Assembly: GCA_963738205.1 (NCBI GenBank)
Contig: CAVTVQ010000006.1
Span: 682,001 to 746,000 of the forward strand
DNA length: 64,000 nucleotides
Reading direction: 5' to 3'
From: DATFQE01 sp963738205
Lineage (GTDB): Bacteria; Actinomycetota; Thermoleophilia; Gaiellales; Gaiellaceae
The translations under genes were made by a program, and so were the position numbers. The notes under the pieces are model-generated. The model was not told where the DNA came from. It saw nothing but the letters and a program-made list of their open reading frames with translations, and did no database searches. Positions 32,581 through 41,908 of this stretch are shown in pieces (positions within the stretch are counted from its first letter, which is position 1; each line of letters starts with the position of its first letter).

Positions 32581-32994
32581 TCAGTGGACGATCAGAACGT
32601 CGCAGTGAGCGTGCCGCTGGACGTCGCCGCTGACGCTCAGGCCGAACAGGCGGGCGATCAGCCCCGGCTCGCGAGTGCCGACGACGATCATGTCGGCATC
32701 GAGCTCCTCGGCGAGGCGAACGATCTCGTGCCCCGGATCGCCGAGCCCAGTGCGGTACTCAGCTGTTACGCCCTGCTCCGCCAAAGCGGCTGCAGCGCGC
32801 CGGAGCTGGTCGTCGTGATCCTCGAGCGGGTCGACTGGGTCGACCGGACCGAGACCATGCGCCGCAGGCACGAGGGCCCGCGCCACGCTCGTCACGACCA
32901 GCTTGCCGCCGAAGACCTTCGCTAGTTCTGCCGCACGCGCGAGTGCGCGCTTCGCCGGATCGCCTTCGTCGTATCCGACCACGATGGTCTGCAT
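32581..32994 (-). CDS. Universal stress protein (UspA family)
   Basis: This 137-aa single-domain protein begins QTIVVGYDEGDPAKRALARAAELA and ends DADMIVVGTREPGLIARLFGLSVSGDVQRHAHCDVLIVH, with most of the nucleotide-binding glycines. It has a GGAGGC Shine-Dalgarno. It is upstream of the FAD-CBS gene and downstream of the ZIP gene, in a four-gene minus-strand run. Confidence 0.92.
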   Translation of the reverse strand: MQTIVVGYDEGDPAKRALARAAELAKVFGGKLVVTSVARALVPAAHGLGPVDPVDPLEDHDDQLRRAAAALAEQGVTAEYRTGLGDPGHEIVRLAEELDADMIVVGTREPGLIARLFGLSVSGDVQRHAHCDVLIVH

Positions 32995-33021
32995 CGTTGG
33001 CCTCCTTTCGGGAACCCCATG

Positions 33022-33777
33022 TCACCTCGATGGTTGCCGGGGCGTGGCCCGCCGCCAACCGCGAAAACCGCTGTCCGCGGCTCGGCTTTCTACGGATTCA
33101 GGAGGCGTCGTCGCCGCGCGAAAAGGCCGAACGGCGTCGGGCACGAGCTCGGCGGCGACCATCCAGAGCATCGCTCCGGCGGCGAAGCCTAGGCCGAGCG
33201 GCAGCAAGGCCTGGAAGGTCTCGACGAAGAGGAAAGCCGGCACCGCCATCAGGGGCTGAGGGAGGCTCGAGAAGACGCTCCATCCCGCGGCGCCGCGGAC
33301 TGACACGCCGCGCGGGATGAGCACCAGGCTGATCGCCAGCCCCTCCGGCACGTTGTGGACGGCCATCGCCACCGCAATCGCGAGCCCGAAGCTTTCGCTC
33401 TGACCGAACGAGACGCCGACACCCACCCCCTCGGTGATGGAGTGGATAGTCATCACGCCGACGATCAGCAGCATCCGGCGCGCGTCGGCCCCAGTGACAA
33501 GCCCGAAGTGAACCTCCCGGTGACGGCCGAGAAGAGCCCGGCTCGTCGCGATGAAGACGCCTCCTGCCGCCAGGCCTGCGGCAGTCTCAGCGGAGCCGGC
33601 GGACCACCCTTCCCAGGCCAGACCGGCGCTCGCAACGAGCATGAAGGTCGCGGCAAGCGCACTCGCGAGTGCCAGCCACGTCCGCGGCGGCCGCAGACGG
33701 AAGGCGAACGGCAGCGCGCCAAGTCCGGTCGCGAGAGCGGTCCCGAGCGCCGCGAGGAAGACGGAGGCGGCGCTCAC
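33022..33777 (-). CDS. ZIP-family metal transporter
   Basis: This 251-aa membrane protein has about seven to eight hydrophobic segments and the two ZIP metal-site helices, MTIHSITEGVGVGVSFG and AVHNVPEGLAISLVL (HSxxEG and HNxPEG). Family members import zinc, iron or manganese. GTG 33777 overlaps the stop of the upstream fragment (TAGTG), suggesting coupled translation. The last 30 aa are a basic polar tail. Confidence 0.92.
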   Translation of the reverse strand: MSAASVFLAALGTALATGLGALPFAFRLRPPRTWLALASALAATFMLVASAGLAWEGWSAGSAETAAGLAAGGVFIATSRALLGRHREVHFGLVTGADARRMLLIVGVMTIHSITEGVGVGVSFGQSESFGLAIAVAMAVHNVPEGLAISLVLIPRGVSVRGAAGWSVFSSLPQPLMAVPAFLFVETFQALLPLGLGFAAGAMLWMVAAELVPDAVRPFRAATTPPESVESRAADSGFRGWRRATPRQPSR

Positions 33778-34007
33778 TATCGCCTTCGAAGCTTGCGGGT
33801 CGCGAGCGGACCGAACGCGAGCCAGACAAGCATGAAGACCGCCAGCAGAAGCTCTTCGCGGAGCGTTGCCTCGAAGGAGGCAACGAGGCCGGCAGATCCC
33901 ATTGCCCCGACGAGTCCGACCAGCAGCCAGGGCAGACGGTGCCCAAGGCGCATCTCAACGCGTTCCTCGGAGGAGTTCCTCGCCTCAACCTGACCGAAGG
34001 TGGCCAT
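33777..34007 (-). CDS. Small membrane protein resembling a fragment of the MgtE channel domain
   Basis: This 76-aa protein has two hydrophobic segments, RLPWLLVGLVGAMGSAGLVASFE and LREELLLAVFMLVWLAFGPLA. The pattern RLPWLLVGLxGAxxSAGxVxxFEATL closely resembles the first transmembrane part of MgtE magnesium channels, but the remaining three helices and the cytoplasmic domains are absent. TACCGT lies 7 nt before ATG 34007, consistent with a leaderless start. It heads the ZIP-usp-FAD-CBS run. A relict or a repurposed small protein. Confidence 0.6.
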   Translation of the reverse strand: MATFGQVEARNSSEERVEMRLGHRLPWLLVGLVGAMGSAGLVASFEATLREELLLAVFMLVWLAFGPLATRKLRRR

Positions 34008-34115
34008 CGGGCCGACGGTAGGGCCGAACTGCCGAACGCGAATCCGTACAAAGCCGAACGAGGTCGCGAGCGTTCCCCGATGGGCTAGCTCTTCCGCGCG
34101 CGCGAAGCTCGCATC

Positions 34116-34856
34116 ATGACCGACACACAGCCCATCGTGGAGGCCCGAGCGGCCTCGAAGACCTATGACACCGGCAAGGTGCAGGTGAACGCGCTCCGCG
34201 ACGTCGACCTCGTCGTCAAGCGGGGCGAGATGGTCGGCGTGATGGGACCGAGCGGCTCCGGCAAGAGCACGCTGCTCAACTGCCTCTCGGGACTCGACGC
34301 GATCGACCAGGGCGACGTGCTCATCGAGGGCGTGTCGCTCAAGTCCATGTCCGACCGGCAGCGCACGGACTACCGCGCTCGGCACATGGGCTTCGTCTTC
34401 CAGTTCTACAACCTGATGCCCGTTCTCACCGCGGTCGAGAACGTCGAACTGCCTCTGCTTGTCGCGCGCGTGGCTCCGAAGGAGGCGCGGCGGCGCGCAC
34501 AGGAGGCCCTCGAGCTCGTCGGCCTCGGAGAGCGTGGAGCGCACGTCCCAGAGGAGCTCTCAGGCGGCGAGCGCCAGCGAGTCACCATCGCGCGCTCGCT
34601 CGTGAACGATCCTGCGATCGTCTGGGCCGACGAGCCGACCGGCGACCTCGACAGCGAGAACGCCCGTGAGATCGTCGAGCTGATGCGCCGCCTCAACCTC
34701 GAGCGCGGCCTCACGTTCGTGATCGTGACGCACGACCTCTCCGTCGGACGCGCAACCGACCGGATCGTGCACATGGTCGACGGGCGCATCGTGGACGAGG
34801 AGGACGGCATGGAACCGGCGCTCGCTGACGCCGCGCCTGCGCTCGTCGGGAGCTGA
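34116..34856 (+). CDS. ABC transporter ATPase, MacB/LolD type
   Basis: This 246-aa ATPase has Walker A GPSGSGKSTLLNCLSGLD, the Q-loop in FVFQFYNLMPVLTAVENV, the signature LSGGERQRVTIARSL, Walker B IVWADEPTGDLD and the H-loop His in VTHD. The LMPVLTAVENVELPL segment is typical of MacB/LolD-like exporters that extrude substrates or drive periplasmic or extracellular work. The permease follows after 2 bp. Confidence 0.95.
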   Translation: MTDTQPIVEARAASKTYDTGKVQVNALRDVDLVVKRGEMVGVMGPSGSGKSTLLNCLSGLDAIDQGDVLIEGVSLKSMSDRQRTDYRARHMGFVFQFYNLMPVLTAVENVELPLLVARVAPKEARRRAQEALELVGLGERGAHVPEELSGGERQRVTIARSLVNDPAIVWADEPTGDLDSENAREIVELMRRLNLERGLTFVIVTHDLSVGRATDRIVHMVDGRIVDEEDGMEPALADAAPALVGS

Positions 34857-34858
34857 CG

Positions 34859-37800
34859 ATGAACGAGCTCTTCGGAATACCAACCGCAACGCTCGCGGTC
34901 GTCTTGGCCGCGCTGCTCGGCGGGTCGCTCCTCCTGGTCGCAGGGCTGGCGATCCGCAACCGCATTCTGTTCAAGCTCGGAGTGCGCAACGTCCCTCGCC
35001 GACCGGGACGAAGTGCGCTGATCGTGGTCGGGCTGATGCTCGGCACCACGATCGTCGCCGCGGCGATGACGACCGGCGACACGATGAGCCACACGATCCG
35101 GTCGGCGGCGGTGACCACACTCGGTCAGACCGACGAGCTCGTCAGCACGCGCGGGGCCGAGGACGCGCTGGGAAGCGGGGACGAGCTCGGCGCCGGCGGA
35201 CAGGCCGGCGCCGTTCGCTACTTCCCCGAGGTTCTCTTGTACGACATCTACCCCGCCGCGCGCCGCTCCGGCGCGGTGGACGGCATCGCGCCTGCGATCG
35301 TCGAGCAGGTCGCCGTTGTCGCGCCGCGGACAGGGCAGACCGAGCCACGAGTGACGCTTTTCGCCAGCGACCCCGGCCGCCTGGACGGCTTCGGCGAGAT
35401 CACGCTCACGGACGGACGACCGATCGCACTTGCCGAGCTCAAGCCTGGCGTGGTCTTCCTGAACGCCGACGCGGCGGACGAGCTTCATGCTCGCCAGGGA
35501 GACACCGTCAACGTGCTGGCCGGCGGCCGTACGAGTTCCGTCCGGGTCGGCGCAGTCGTCGACTACGACGGCACGGGAACGGACGGACCGGCCGCGCTGA
35601 TGCCCCTGAACACCGCGCAGAAGCTGCTCGACAAGGACGGCCTGATCAAGCACGTGCTGATCTCGAATACGGGCGGGGCCACCGACGGCGTCCAGCACAC
35701 CGACGCCGTACTCGATGCTCTCGAGCCGGTGCTCGAGCGATACGGGCTCGAGGCCGCGCCCAGCAAGCGCGACGCTCTCGAGACGGCAGACCAGGAGGGC
35801 AGCGCGTTCATGTCGCTGTTCACCACCTTCGGCACATTCTCGATCGTTGCGGGGATCCTGCTCGTCTTCCTGATCTTCGTGATGCTCTCAGCCGAGCGCC
35901 GCGGCGAGATGGGAATCGCACGCGCGATCGGCACGCGACGCGGGCACCTCGTCCAGATGTTCGTCTACGAAGGGCTGGCCTACGACGTCCTGGCGGCCGC
36001 CGTCGGCGCGCTGCTCGGCGTGGCCGCAGCCTTCGCGATGGTGACCGTGCTGGCCGGCGCGCTCAGCGAGTTCGGCGTCGAGATCGAGCGGGAGGTCCGT
36101 CTCACCAGCCTCGTCATCTCCTACTCGATCGGCGTGCTGCTCACGCTCGCCGTCGTCGCGTTCTCGTCCTGGAGGGTCAGCCGCTTGAACATCGTGACCG
36201 CGGTTCGCGGCCTTCCCGATCCGCCGCGCGCGAGGAAACGCTGGCGCCGCGTGACAGCCGTCGTGCTCGGAACCGTCTTTTCGGTGCTGATGATCGCGTC
36301 CGGCATCTCCGCAGTCGACGCGCTCGCGTTCAACGTCGGCGTCTCACTCGCGCTGATGACGCTGATCCCTGTCGCGCGCGCGCTCGGGATGAGCGAGCGC
36401 CTTGCGTACACGCTCGGCGGACTCGGCCTCGTCGTCTGGTGGCTGCTCCCGTTCGACGTCCTCGAGACCCTGACCGGGGAGCCGCCGAAGATGGACTTCT
36501 CGATCTTCATCGTGTCCGGGCTGCTCGTGGTGCTCGGCGCGGTCTGGGCGATCGTCTACAACGCCGACGTCCTGCTCGCCGGGGTGACCGCGACCTTCGG
36601 TCGGATCCGGGCCCTCACGCCGGTCCTGCGCATGGCCGTCGCCTATCCGCTGCGGAGCAGGTTCCGCACGGGCGTGACACTGGCGATGTTCACGCTCGTC
36701 GTGTTCACGCTGGTCATGGGCGCGGCCACGTCGGGTTCGTTCATCTCCGCCTACGACAACGAGCGCGAGTTTGCCGGCGGCTTCGAGATCCGCGCCGATT
36801 CAGTGGCCGCGAGTCCGGTGGACGGCATGCCGAGCGCGGTCGCGAGCAATCCCTCGCTCGCAGACCGCGTCGACGTCGTCGCGAGCCAGTCGGTCCTGCC
36901 GGCGAAGGCGCGCCAGGTCGGCGCCTCCGCGAAGGAGGGCTCCTACCCGGTGTACGGCTTCGACGACACGTACTTGAACGCGACCACATACGACTTCGCG
37001 GTCATGGCGCGCGGGTACGAGTCGGGGCGCGAGATCTGGAACGCCATGCGCACGAAGCCTGGGTTGGCCATCGTCGACAGCCTCGTCGTCCCTCGGCGCG
37101 AGAACTTCAACTTCGGCGTCCCGCCGGACTTCCGGCTCAGCGGCTTCTACCTCGAGGACGGCCCCTTCGATCCGGTCACGATCGCCGTGCGCGACCCGCA
37201 GACGGGCAAGGTCGTCCGCCTGAAGGTGATCGGTGTGTTGAAGGACAGCGTCGCCGCCACGATGTACGGAATCTCGACGTCGCAGCGGACCCTTGCGGCC
37301 GCGTTCGGCGACCGCGTCCGCCCCACCACGTACCACCTGAGCGTTCCGTCGGGAACGGACGCCGACGCCGTGGCTACCGACCTCGAGGCAGCCTTCGTCT
37401 CGAACGGGCTCGAGGCGCAGGCGATGAGCGACCTCCTGCACGACGCCGTAGCCACCTCGTGGACGTTCAACCGCCTGATCCTGGCGTTCATGGGACTCGG
37501 CCTGCTGGTCGGGGTCGCGGCGCTGGGCGTGATCAGCGCCCGCTCGGTCGTAGAGCGGCGTCAGCAGATCGGCGTGCTGCGATCGATCGGATTCCAGCGC
37601 CGGATGGTTCAGGCGGCGTTCCTGCTCGAATCGTCGTTCATCTCGCTCGTAGCGATCCTCGTCGGGACGACGCTCGCTCTGATCCTGGCCTTCAACGTCA
37701 TCAACCAGACATCCGAGAGCCAGGGCACGACCAACGTCGAGATGGTCGTCCCGTGGGGCACCCTCGGCCTCGTCTTCTTCATCGTCTACGCCGCGTCTCT

Positions 37801-37870
37801 GATCACCACTCTCCTCCCCGCGCTCCGCGCGTCGCGCGTCGAGCCGGCCGAGGCGCTCCGCTATCAGTAG
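34859..37870 (+). CDS. FtsX-family ABC transporter permease (duplicated FtsX domains)
   Basis: This 1003-aa permease has an N-terminal membrane helix, a large extracytoplasmic domain (about 60-310), three helices (about 320-440, SAERRGEMGIARAIGTRRGHLVQMFVYEG between), a short central pair of helices, another extracytoplasmic domain (about 600-860), and three C-terminal helices including RRQQIGVLRSIGFQRRMVQAAFLLES. This is the double-FtsX layout of MacB-like lipoprotein or peptide exporters. Substrate unknown. A short ORF 10 bp past its stop shows no recognisable domain. Confidence 0.93.
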   Translation: MNELFGIPTATLAVVLAALLGGSLLLVAGLAIRNRILFKLGVRNVPRRPGRSALIVVGLMLGTTIVAAAMTTGDTMSHTIRSAAVTTLGQTDELVSTRGAEDALGSGDELGAGGQAGAVRYFPEVLLYDIYPAARRSGAVDGIAPAIVEQVAVVAPRTGQTEPRVTLFASDPGRLDGFGEITLTDGRPIALAELKPGVVFLNADAADELHARQGDTVNVLAGGRTSSVRVGAVVDYDGTGTDGPAALMPLNTAQKLLDKDGLIKHVLISNTGGATDGVQHTDAVLDALEPVLERYGLEAAPSKRDALETADQEGSAFMSLFTTFGTFSIVAGILLVFLIFVMLSAERRGEMGIARAIGTRRGHLVQMFVYEGLAYDVLAAAVGALLGVAAAFAMVTVLAGALSEFGVEIEREVRLTSLVISYSIGVLLTLAVVAFSSWRVSRLNIVTAVRGLPDPPRARKRWRRVTAVVLGTVFSVLMIASGISAVDALAFNVGVSLALMTLIPVARALGMSERLAYTLGGLGLVVWWLLPFDVLETLTGEPPKMDFSIFIVSGLLVVLGAVWAIVYNADVLLAGVTATFGRIRALTPVLRMAVAYPLRSRFRTGVTLAMFTLVVFTLVMGAATSGSFISAYDNEREFAGGFEIRADSVAASPVDGMPSAVASNPSLADRVDVVASQSVLPAKARQVGASAKEGSYPVYGFDDTYLNATTYDFAVMARGYESGREIWNAMRTKPGLAIVDSLVVPRRENFNFGVPPDFRLSGFYLEDGPFDPVTIAVRDPQTGKVVRLKVIGVLKDSVAATMYGISTSQRTLAAAFGDRVRPTTYHLSVPSGTDADAVATDLEAAFVSNGLEAQAMSDLLHDAVATSWTFNRLILAFMGLGLLVGVAALGVISARSVVERRQQIGVLRSIGFQRRMVQAAFLLESSFISLVAILVGTTLALILAFNVINQTSESQGTTNVEMVVPWGTLGLVFFIVYAASLITTLLPALRASRVEPAEALRYQ

Positions 37871-38019
37871 GAGGTTCCGATGGCCACCGTCGAAGACCGG
37901 GGCTCTACCCCTTCGTGTCGCACGCTTTCGCGCACGTCGATCTCGGCCAGGTCGGCCTCCTCAAGGTCGGCAACCCGAAGGGGCACATGAGCCACTAGCG
38001 CCGGGTTACGGTTCGTGAA

Positions 38020-38340
38020 ATGCACGCATTCGACGTCCAGGCGGTCAACGAGCAGCTCAAGGCTGGAAGCGGCGGCTACGAGATCATCCACGAGTCGCCC
38101 GGCCTCGAGGTCGGCGTCTACGTGCTGGTCGCGCCCGAGCCGGATCGCCAGCAGCCCCACGAAGACGACGAGCTCTACGTCGTGCTCGAGGGGCGAGGAG
38201 TGCTCGAGATCGAGGGCGAGTCCACTCCCGTGCAGGAAGGCTCGGCCGTTTTCGTCCCGGCCGGCGCCGACCACGGCTTCATCGGGTACGAGGGCCTGAG
38301 CGTCCTCGTCATCTTCGCGCGGCAGCGGCAGACAACCTAG
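38020..38340 (+). CDS. Cupin domain protein
   Basis: This 106-aa single cupin has VAPEPDRQQPHEDDELYVVLEGRGVLEIEGESTPVQEGSAVFVPAGADHGFIGYE, with His, Glu and the second His in metal-binding positions. TACGGT lies 7 nt before ATG 38020, consistent with a leaderless mRNA. The metallo-beta-lactamase gene follows after 6 bp. Substrate unknown. Confidence 0.88.
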   Translation: MHAFDVQAVNEQLKAGSGGYEIIHESPGLEVGVYVLVAPEPDRQQPHEDDELYVVLEGRGVLEIEGESTPVQEGSAVFVPAGADHGFIGYEGLSVLVIFARQRQTT

Positions 38341-38346
38341 GCGGAC

Positions 38347-38955
38347 GTGATGCGACTCGCCGACGTTCGTGCGATCCGCTACGGCGACGTGCTCGTCGAG
38401 GGCCAACGCTGGCCTGGCTTCCTGCACGTGGTCGAGCACCGGCAGGGCCGCGTGCTGGTTGACACCGGTTTGATCGACTCGACACCGGAGCTGGACGAGG
38501 AGTGGTCACCGCGCTTCGATCCGGATGCGATCCCTCGGGACGTGGTGTGTGTGATCAACACGCACCTGCATTTCGACCACTGCGGCGGAAACCGCCTCTT
38601 CGCCGGTACCCCCATCTACGTGCAGCGGCTCGAGCGTGAGGCGGCTCGCGCACAGGACTACACGATCGCGGAGTGGGTTGAGTTCGAGGGCGCGACCTAC
38701 GTGGAGCTCGAGGGCGAACAGGAAGTTCTGCCTGGACTTCGCGTCGTCCCGACGCCCGGGCACACGCCTGGGCATCAATCGGTACTGGTCGAGACGGACG
38801 ACGGCCTGGTGGTCGTCGCCGGCGACGTCGCCTACACCTGGAGCGCGTTCGACGCTCCCGCAAACGACGCCGCCGTGACGGTCGCCCGCCTGTCCCCCAC
38901 GCGCATCTGGCTCGCGCACGAAAGCACGCCACGCGACGCCACCACGCCTACTTAA
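38347..38955 (+). CDS. Metallo-beta-lactamase-fold hydrolase (lactonase-like)
   Basis: This 202-aa hydrolase has the HxHxDH motif in VCVINTHLHFDHCGGN, GHTPGHQSV and GDVAYTW, resembling N-acyl-homoserine-lactonase-like members. Substrate unknown; a quorum-quenching role cannot be assumed. Start GTG 38347 or ATG 38350. It is probably co-transcribed with the preceding cupin and converges on the aromatic operon. Confidence 0.88.
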   Translation: MMRLADVRAIRYGDVLVEGQRWPGFLHVVEHRQGRVLVDTGLIDSTPELDEEWSPRFDPDAIPRDVVCVINTHLHFDHCGGNRLFAGTPIYVQRLEREAARAQDYTIAEWVEFEGATYVELEGEQEVLPGLRVVPTPGHTPGHQSVLVETDDGLVVVAGDVAYTWSAFDAPANDAAVTVARLSPTRIWLAHESTPRDATTPT

Positions 38956-39037
38956 CCTCCCGCCTCGTCCGGCCTTCGTTCGTCAGCCAACGCGGACGTG
39001 ATCCCAGACCGTGAGTCTGTGCGTCAATCTCGGCGCG

Positions 39038-40636
39038 TTAAGGCTCGAAGGCGTCGTCCGGCGCGAGGAGCACCTCCAGCACCAGCGGCTCGGCGCGACC
39101 GGCGAGGTCGGGGATAACCTCTTCGAGCGCCTCATTGAGCTGATTCCACTCGCTGATGCGTTGCGCGGGACAGCCGAAAGCTTGTGCGATTGAGGCGATG
39201 CAGACGTCGAACGGAGGCCAAGGTCCGCGACCACCGTGCTGTTCGGCCAAGCGATCCATGACCGCATAGCCGCCGTTGTTCAGGATGACGAAGAGGACAC
39301 CCACTCGGTACTGGACGGCGCTCCAGAGCGACTGGATGGCGTAGAGAGACGAGCCGTCTCCGACCACCGCGACAACGGGTCGCTCGGGCAGCGCCATCCG
39401 AACGCCGACGGCGGCTGGCAGGCCGAAGCCGAGCCCGCCCATCGCCGCGCTCAGGAAGCCGAGCGGCTGCCGGGCCGGGATCTTGGCGTGGAGCTCAGGG
39501 CGGTTCGAAGGAGCCTCCTCGACCAACACCGCGTCAGGCGGCAACCGCTCCGCGAGCGCCGAGAGGACATGCGCGGCACGCATTCGCTCGTCGCCCTGGG
39601 GCGGATCGGGCGCGGCAGGGCGGATGAGCCACGACTCGCGCGAGTTGCGCGGCCGAGCGGTGACACGTGCGGACAGGGCCGCGCAGGCGGCCGCCGGCTT
39701 GGCGAGCAGCACGAGGTTCGCCGGACTGCGATGCGCCTCGTCGGCATTGTCGGTAACGAGCACGACGCGCGTTCCTTCTTCGACCAGAGGTCCGGGCGCA
39801 TAGGCGTACTGACGGAACACGGGCGCGCCGACCACGATCACGATGTCGTGTCCGGACAACGCCCGGCGAAGGCGGTCACGGTCGGCTGGCAGATGCCCCG
39901 CGAAGAGCGCGTGGTCCTGCGGGAATCCGGCTCGGGCACCGAACGACTCCTGCCACACCGGACACGCGAGCCGCTCCGCCAGGCTGGTGAGAGCCGCCCA
40001 GCTTTCCGGATCGTCTGCGCCGGCACCGACGACGAGCGCGGGCGAACCGGAGGCCTCGACGAGCTTGGTGAGCTCCCCGAGTGCTTCGTCGTCCACCGAG
40101 CTGCTGCGCAGGAGCCGCTCCGGGGAGGCGTCTTCACGATCGTCCGTGGGGCTCGACCAGTCGTCCATCGGGGCGATCACGACGGCCGGGCCACGGCCGG
40201 TGGAGGCCTGGTGCCAGGCCCGGTCGAGCGCGCCGGGAACGTCCTGCGCGCGGACGGGGAGGTCGACGGAGACCGGGTATTCGCCTGCGAGCCCCTCCAG
40301 CTGTCCGGCGAGAAACGGCTCCAGCGCGAGATGCCGTCGATCCTGCTGGCCGACCAGAACAACCAGCGGCGCTCTGTTGACCCGTGCGGTCGCAAGTGCT
40401 GCGACCGCGTTCCCCAATCCAGCGGTCGTGTGTAGGAGCACGAACGCGGGCTCCCCGCGCCCGATCGACCAGCCCGTCGCCATGCCCACGACCGAGCCCT
40501 CGTGCAACGCCAGGACAAAGGGCAGATCGTCGGGTAACCCGGTCAGAAAAGGAATCTCGGTCGAGCCGGGATTGCCGAAGATCGGCGTGAGGCCGCGCCG
40601 GCGGAGGACGTCGAAGACAGCTTCGCGAACGCTCAA
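39038..40636 (-). CDS. mdlC: Benzoylformate decarboxylase-like ThDP enzyme
   Basis: This 532-aa ThDP enzyme begins REAVFDVLRRRGLTPIFGNPGSTEIPFL with the activating Glu in VLALHEGSVVGMATG, has the central FAD/ThDP-like domain, and the ThDP-Mg motif VVGDGSSLYAIQSLWSAVQY...ILNNGGY. It resembles benzoylformate decarboxylase, which converts (4-hydroxy)benzoylformate to the benzaldehyde. The last gene of the pob/pca operon; the aldehyde dehydrogenase at 47-48.7 kb would use its product. Starts at TTG 40636. Other ThDP decarboxylases cannot be fully excluded. Confidence 0.82.
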   Translation of the reverse strand: MSVREAVFDVLRRRGLTPIFGNPGSTEIPFLTGLPDDLPFVLALHEGSVVGMATGWSIGRGEPAFVLLHTTAGLGNAVAALATARVNRAPLVVLVGQQDRRHLALEPFLAGQLEGLAGEYPVSVDLPVRAQDVPGALDRAWHQASTGRGPAVVIAPMDDWSSPTDDREDASPERLLRSSSVDDEALGELTKLVEASGSPALVVGAGADDPESWAALTSLAERLACPVWQESFGARAGFPQDHALFAGHLPADRDRLRRALSGHDIVIVVGAPVFRQYAYAPGPLVEEGTRVVLVTDNADEAHRSPANLVLLAKPAAACAALSARVTARPRNSRESWLIRPAAPDPPQGDERMRAAHVLSALAERLPPDAVLVEEAPSNRPELHAKIPARQPLGFLSAAMGGLGFGLPAAVGVRMALPERPVVAVVGDGSSLYAIQSLWSAVQYRVGVLFVILNNGGYAVMDRLAEQHGGRGPWPPFDVCIASIAQAFGCPAQRISEWNQLNEALEEVIPDLAGRAEPLVLEVLLAPDDAFEP

Positions 40637-40726
40637 GCGCGCACCCGCGGGGGAGTATCGCGCGCCGCGACGACAGATTGGTCCCGGCCGGCGCCGAGGC
40701 CGGCCGCAAGCACTGCCGAAGCCGGT

Positions 40727-41899
40727 CTAGAAGTGCTCGAGACCGACGTAGTTCTCCGCGAGCGAGGCCGCCGCCCGCGGCGACGAAGTGACATAGGCGA
40801 GCTGGGCGAGCTGGAGCTTCACGTCGAACTCGTCGCCGCGCTCGAGCCGGTGCAGCATCGACGTCATCCACCAGGAGAAGTGCTCCGCGCGCCAGACTCG
40901 CCGAAGGACGTCCGCGGAGTACCGCTCGAGCAGCGTGCCGTCGCCGCTCTCGTACCACCCGGCCAGCGCCTCCGCGAGCACGCGAACGTCTGCAACGGCG
41001 AGGTTCAGCCCTTTCGCCCCCGTGGGCGGGACGATGTGTGCCGCGTCCCCGGCGAGGAACAGGCGGCCGAACTGCATCGGCTCGACGACGTAGCTCCGCA
41101 TCCCGGTGACGCCCTTTTCGATGATCTCGCCCTGATTCAGCGTCCAGCCCTCGAGCTCGAACCGCCGCGCGAGCTCCTCCCAGATCCGCTCGTCAGGCCA
41201 CTCCTCGACGCTCTCGTCGGGGCGGCACTGGAGGTAGAGGCGAGTGAGCGTCGGCGAGCGCATGCTGTGGAGCGCGAACCCGCGCTCGTGGTACGCGTAG
41301 ATGAGCTCGTCGTGGGAAGGCGCGGCCTCCGCGAGAATCCCGAGCCAGCCGAACGGGTACTCGCGCGAGAACTCCGTCAGAACGCCCTCGGGGATCGATT
41401 CGCGGCAGACTCCGTGGTAGCCGTCACACCCGGCGACGAAGTCGCACCGGAGCTCATGGGGCTCGCCTTCGTGGACGAAGCGGAGCATCGGCTTGGACGA
41501 TTCGACGTCGTCGAGCACGACGCCGTCGACCTCGAAGAGCAGCGGGCGCGTGGTGCCGATGCGCGCGGCGATGAGGTCCTTGACGACCTCCTGCTGCCCG
41601 TAGACCGTGATCGTGCGGCCGCCGGTCAGCGAAGGGAAGTCGATCCTGTGGCGCGTGCCGTCGAACCGCAGCTCGATCCCCTCGTGGACGAGCCCTTCGC
41701 GACGCAGGCGATCGCCGACACCCATCTCGATGAGCAGGTCGACCGTCCCCTGCTCGAGCACGCCGGCCCGGGTCCTCTCCTCGACGTATGCCCGGTTGCG
41801 GGCCTCGAGTACGACCGAGTCGATCCCGCGCATGTGCAGCAGGTGCGCAAGGACGAGGCCGGCCGGCCCGGCCCCGACGATCCCGACCTGAGTTCGCAC
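40727..41899 (-). CDS. pobA: 4-hydroxybenzoate 3-monooxygenase
   Basis: This 390-aa flavoprotein converts 4-hydroxybenzoate to protocatechuate with NAD(P)H and O2. Motifs are the FAD-binding VGIVGAGPAGLVLAHLL, the substrate region SVVLEARNRAYVEERTRAGVLEQGTVDLL, DFVAGCDGYHGVCR, and LFLAGDAAHIVPPTGAKGLNLAVADV. Length is normal. Starts at GTG 41899, 9 bp after pcaC. Its product is the substrate of PcaHG upstream in the same operon. Confidence 0.96.
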   Translation of the reverse strand: MRTQVGIVGAGPAGLVLAHLLHMRGIDSVVLEARNRAYVEERTRAGVLEQGTVDLLIEMGVGDRLRREGLVHEGIELRFDGTRHRIDFPSLTGGRTITVYGQQEVVKDLIAARIGTTRPLLFEVDGVVLDDVESSKPMLRFVHEGEPHELRCDFVAGCDGYHGVCRESIPEGVLTEFSREYPFGWLGILAEAAPSHDELIYAYHERGFALHSMRSPTLTRLYLQCRPDESVEEWPDERIWEELARRFELEGWTLNQGEIIEKGVTGMRSYVVEPMQFGRLFLAGDAAHIVPPTGAKGLNLAVADVRVLAEALAGWYESGDGTLLERYSADVLRRVWRAEHFSWWMTSMLHRLERGDEFDVKLQLAQLAYVTSSPRAAASLAENYVGLEHF

Positions 41900-41908
41900 G
41901 GAGAGCGC

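Noticed and set aside
33795..33816. TTGCGGG...CGGACCG resembling the shared promoter motif
   Set aside because: It lies in the coding end of the MgtE-like gene and lacks the GATG half at the right distance.
36439..37998. 519-codon plus-strand open frame
   Set aside because: Out-of-frame shadow of the FtsX permease. The tail after 37880 is short and unrecognised.
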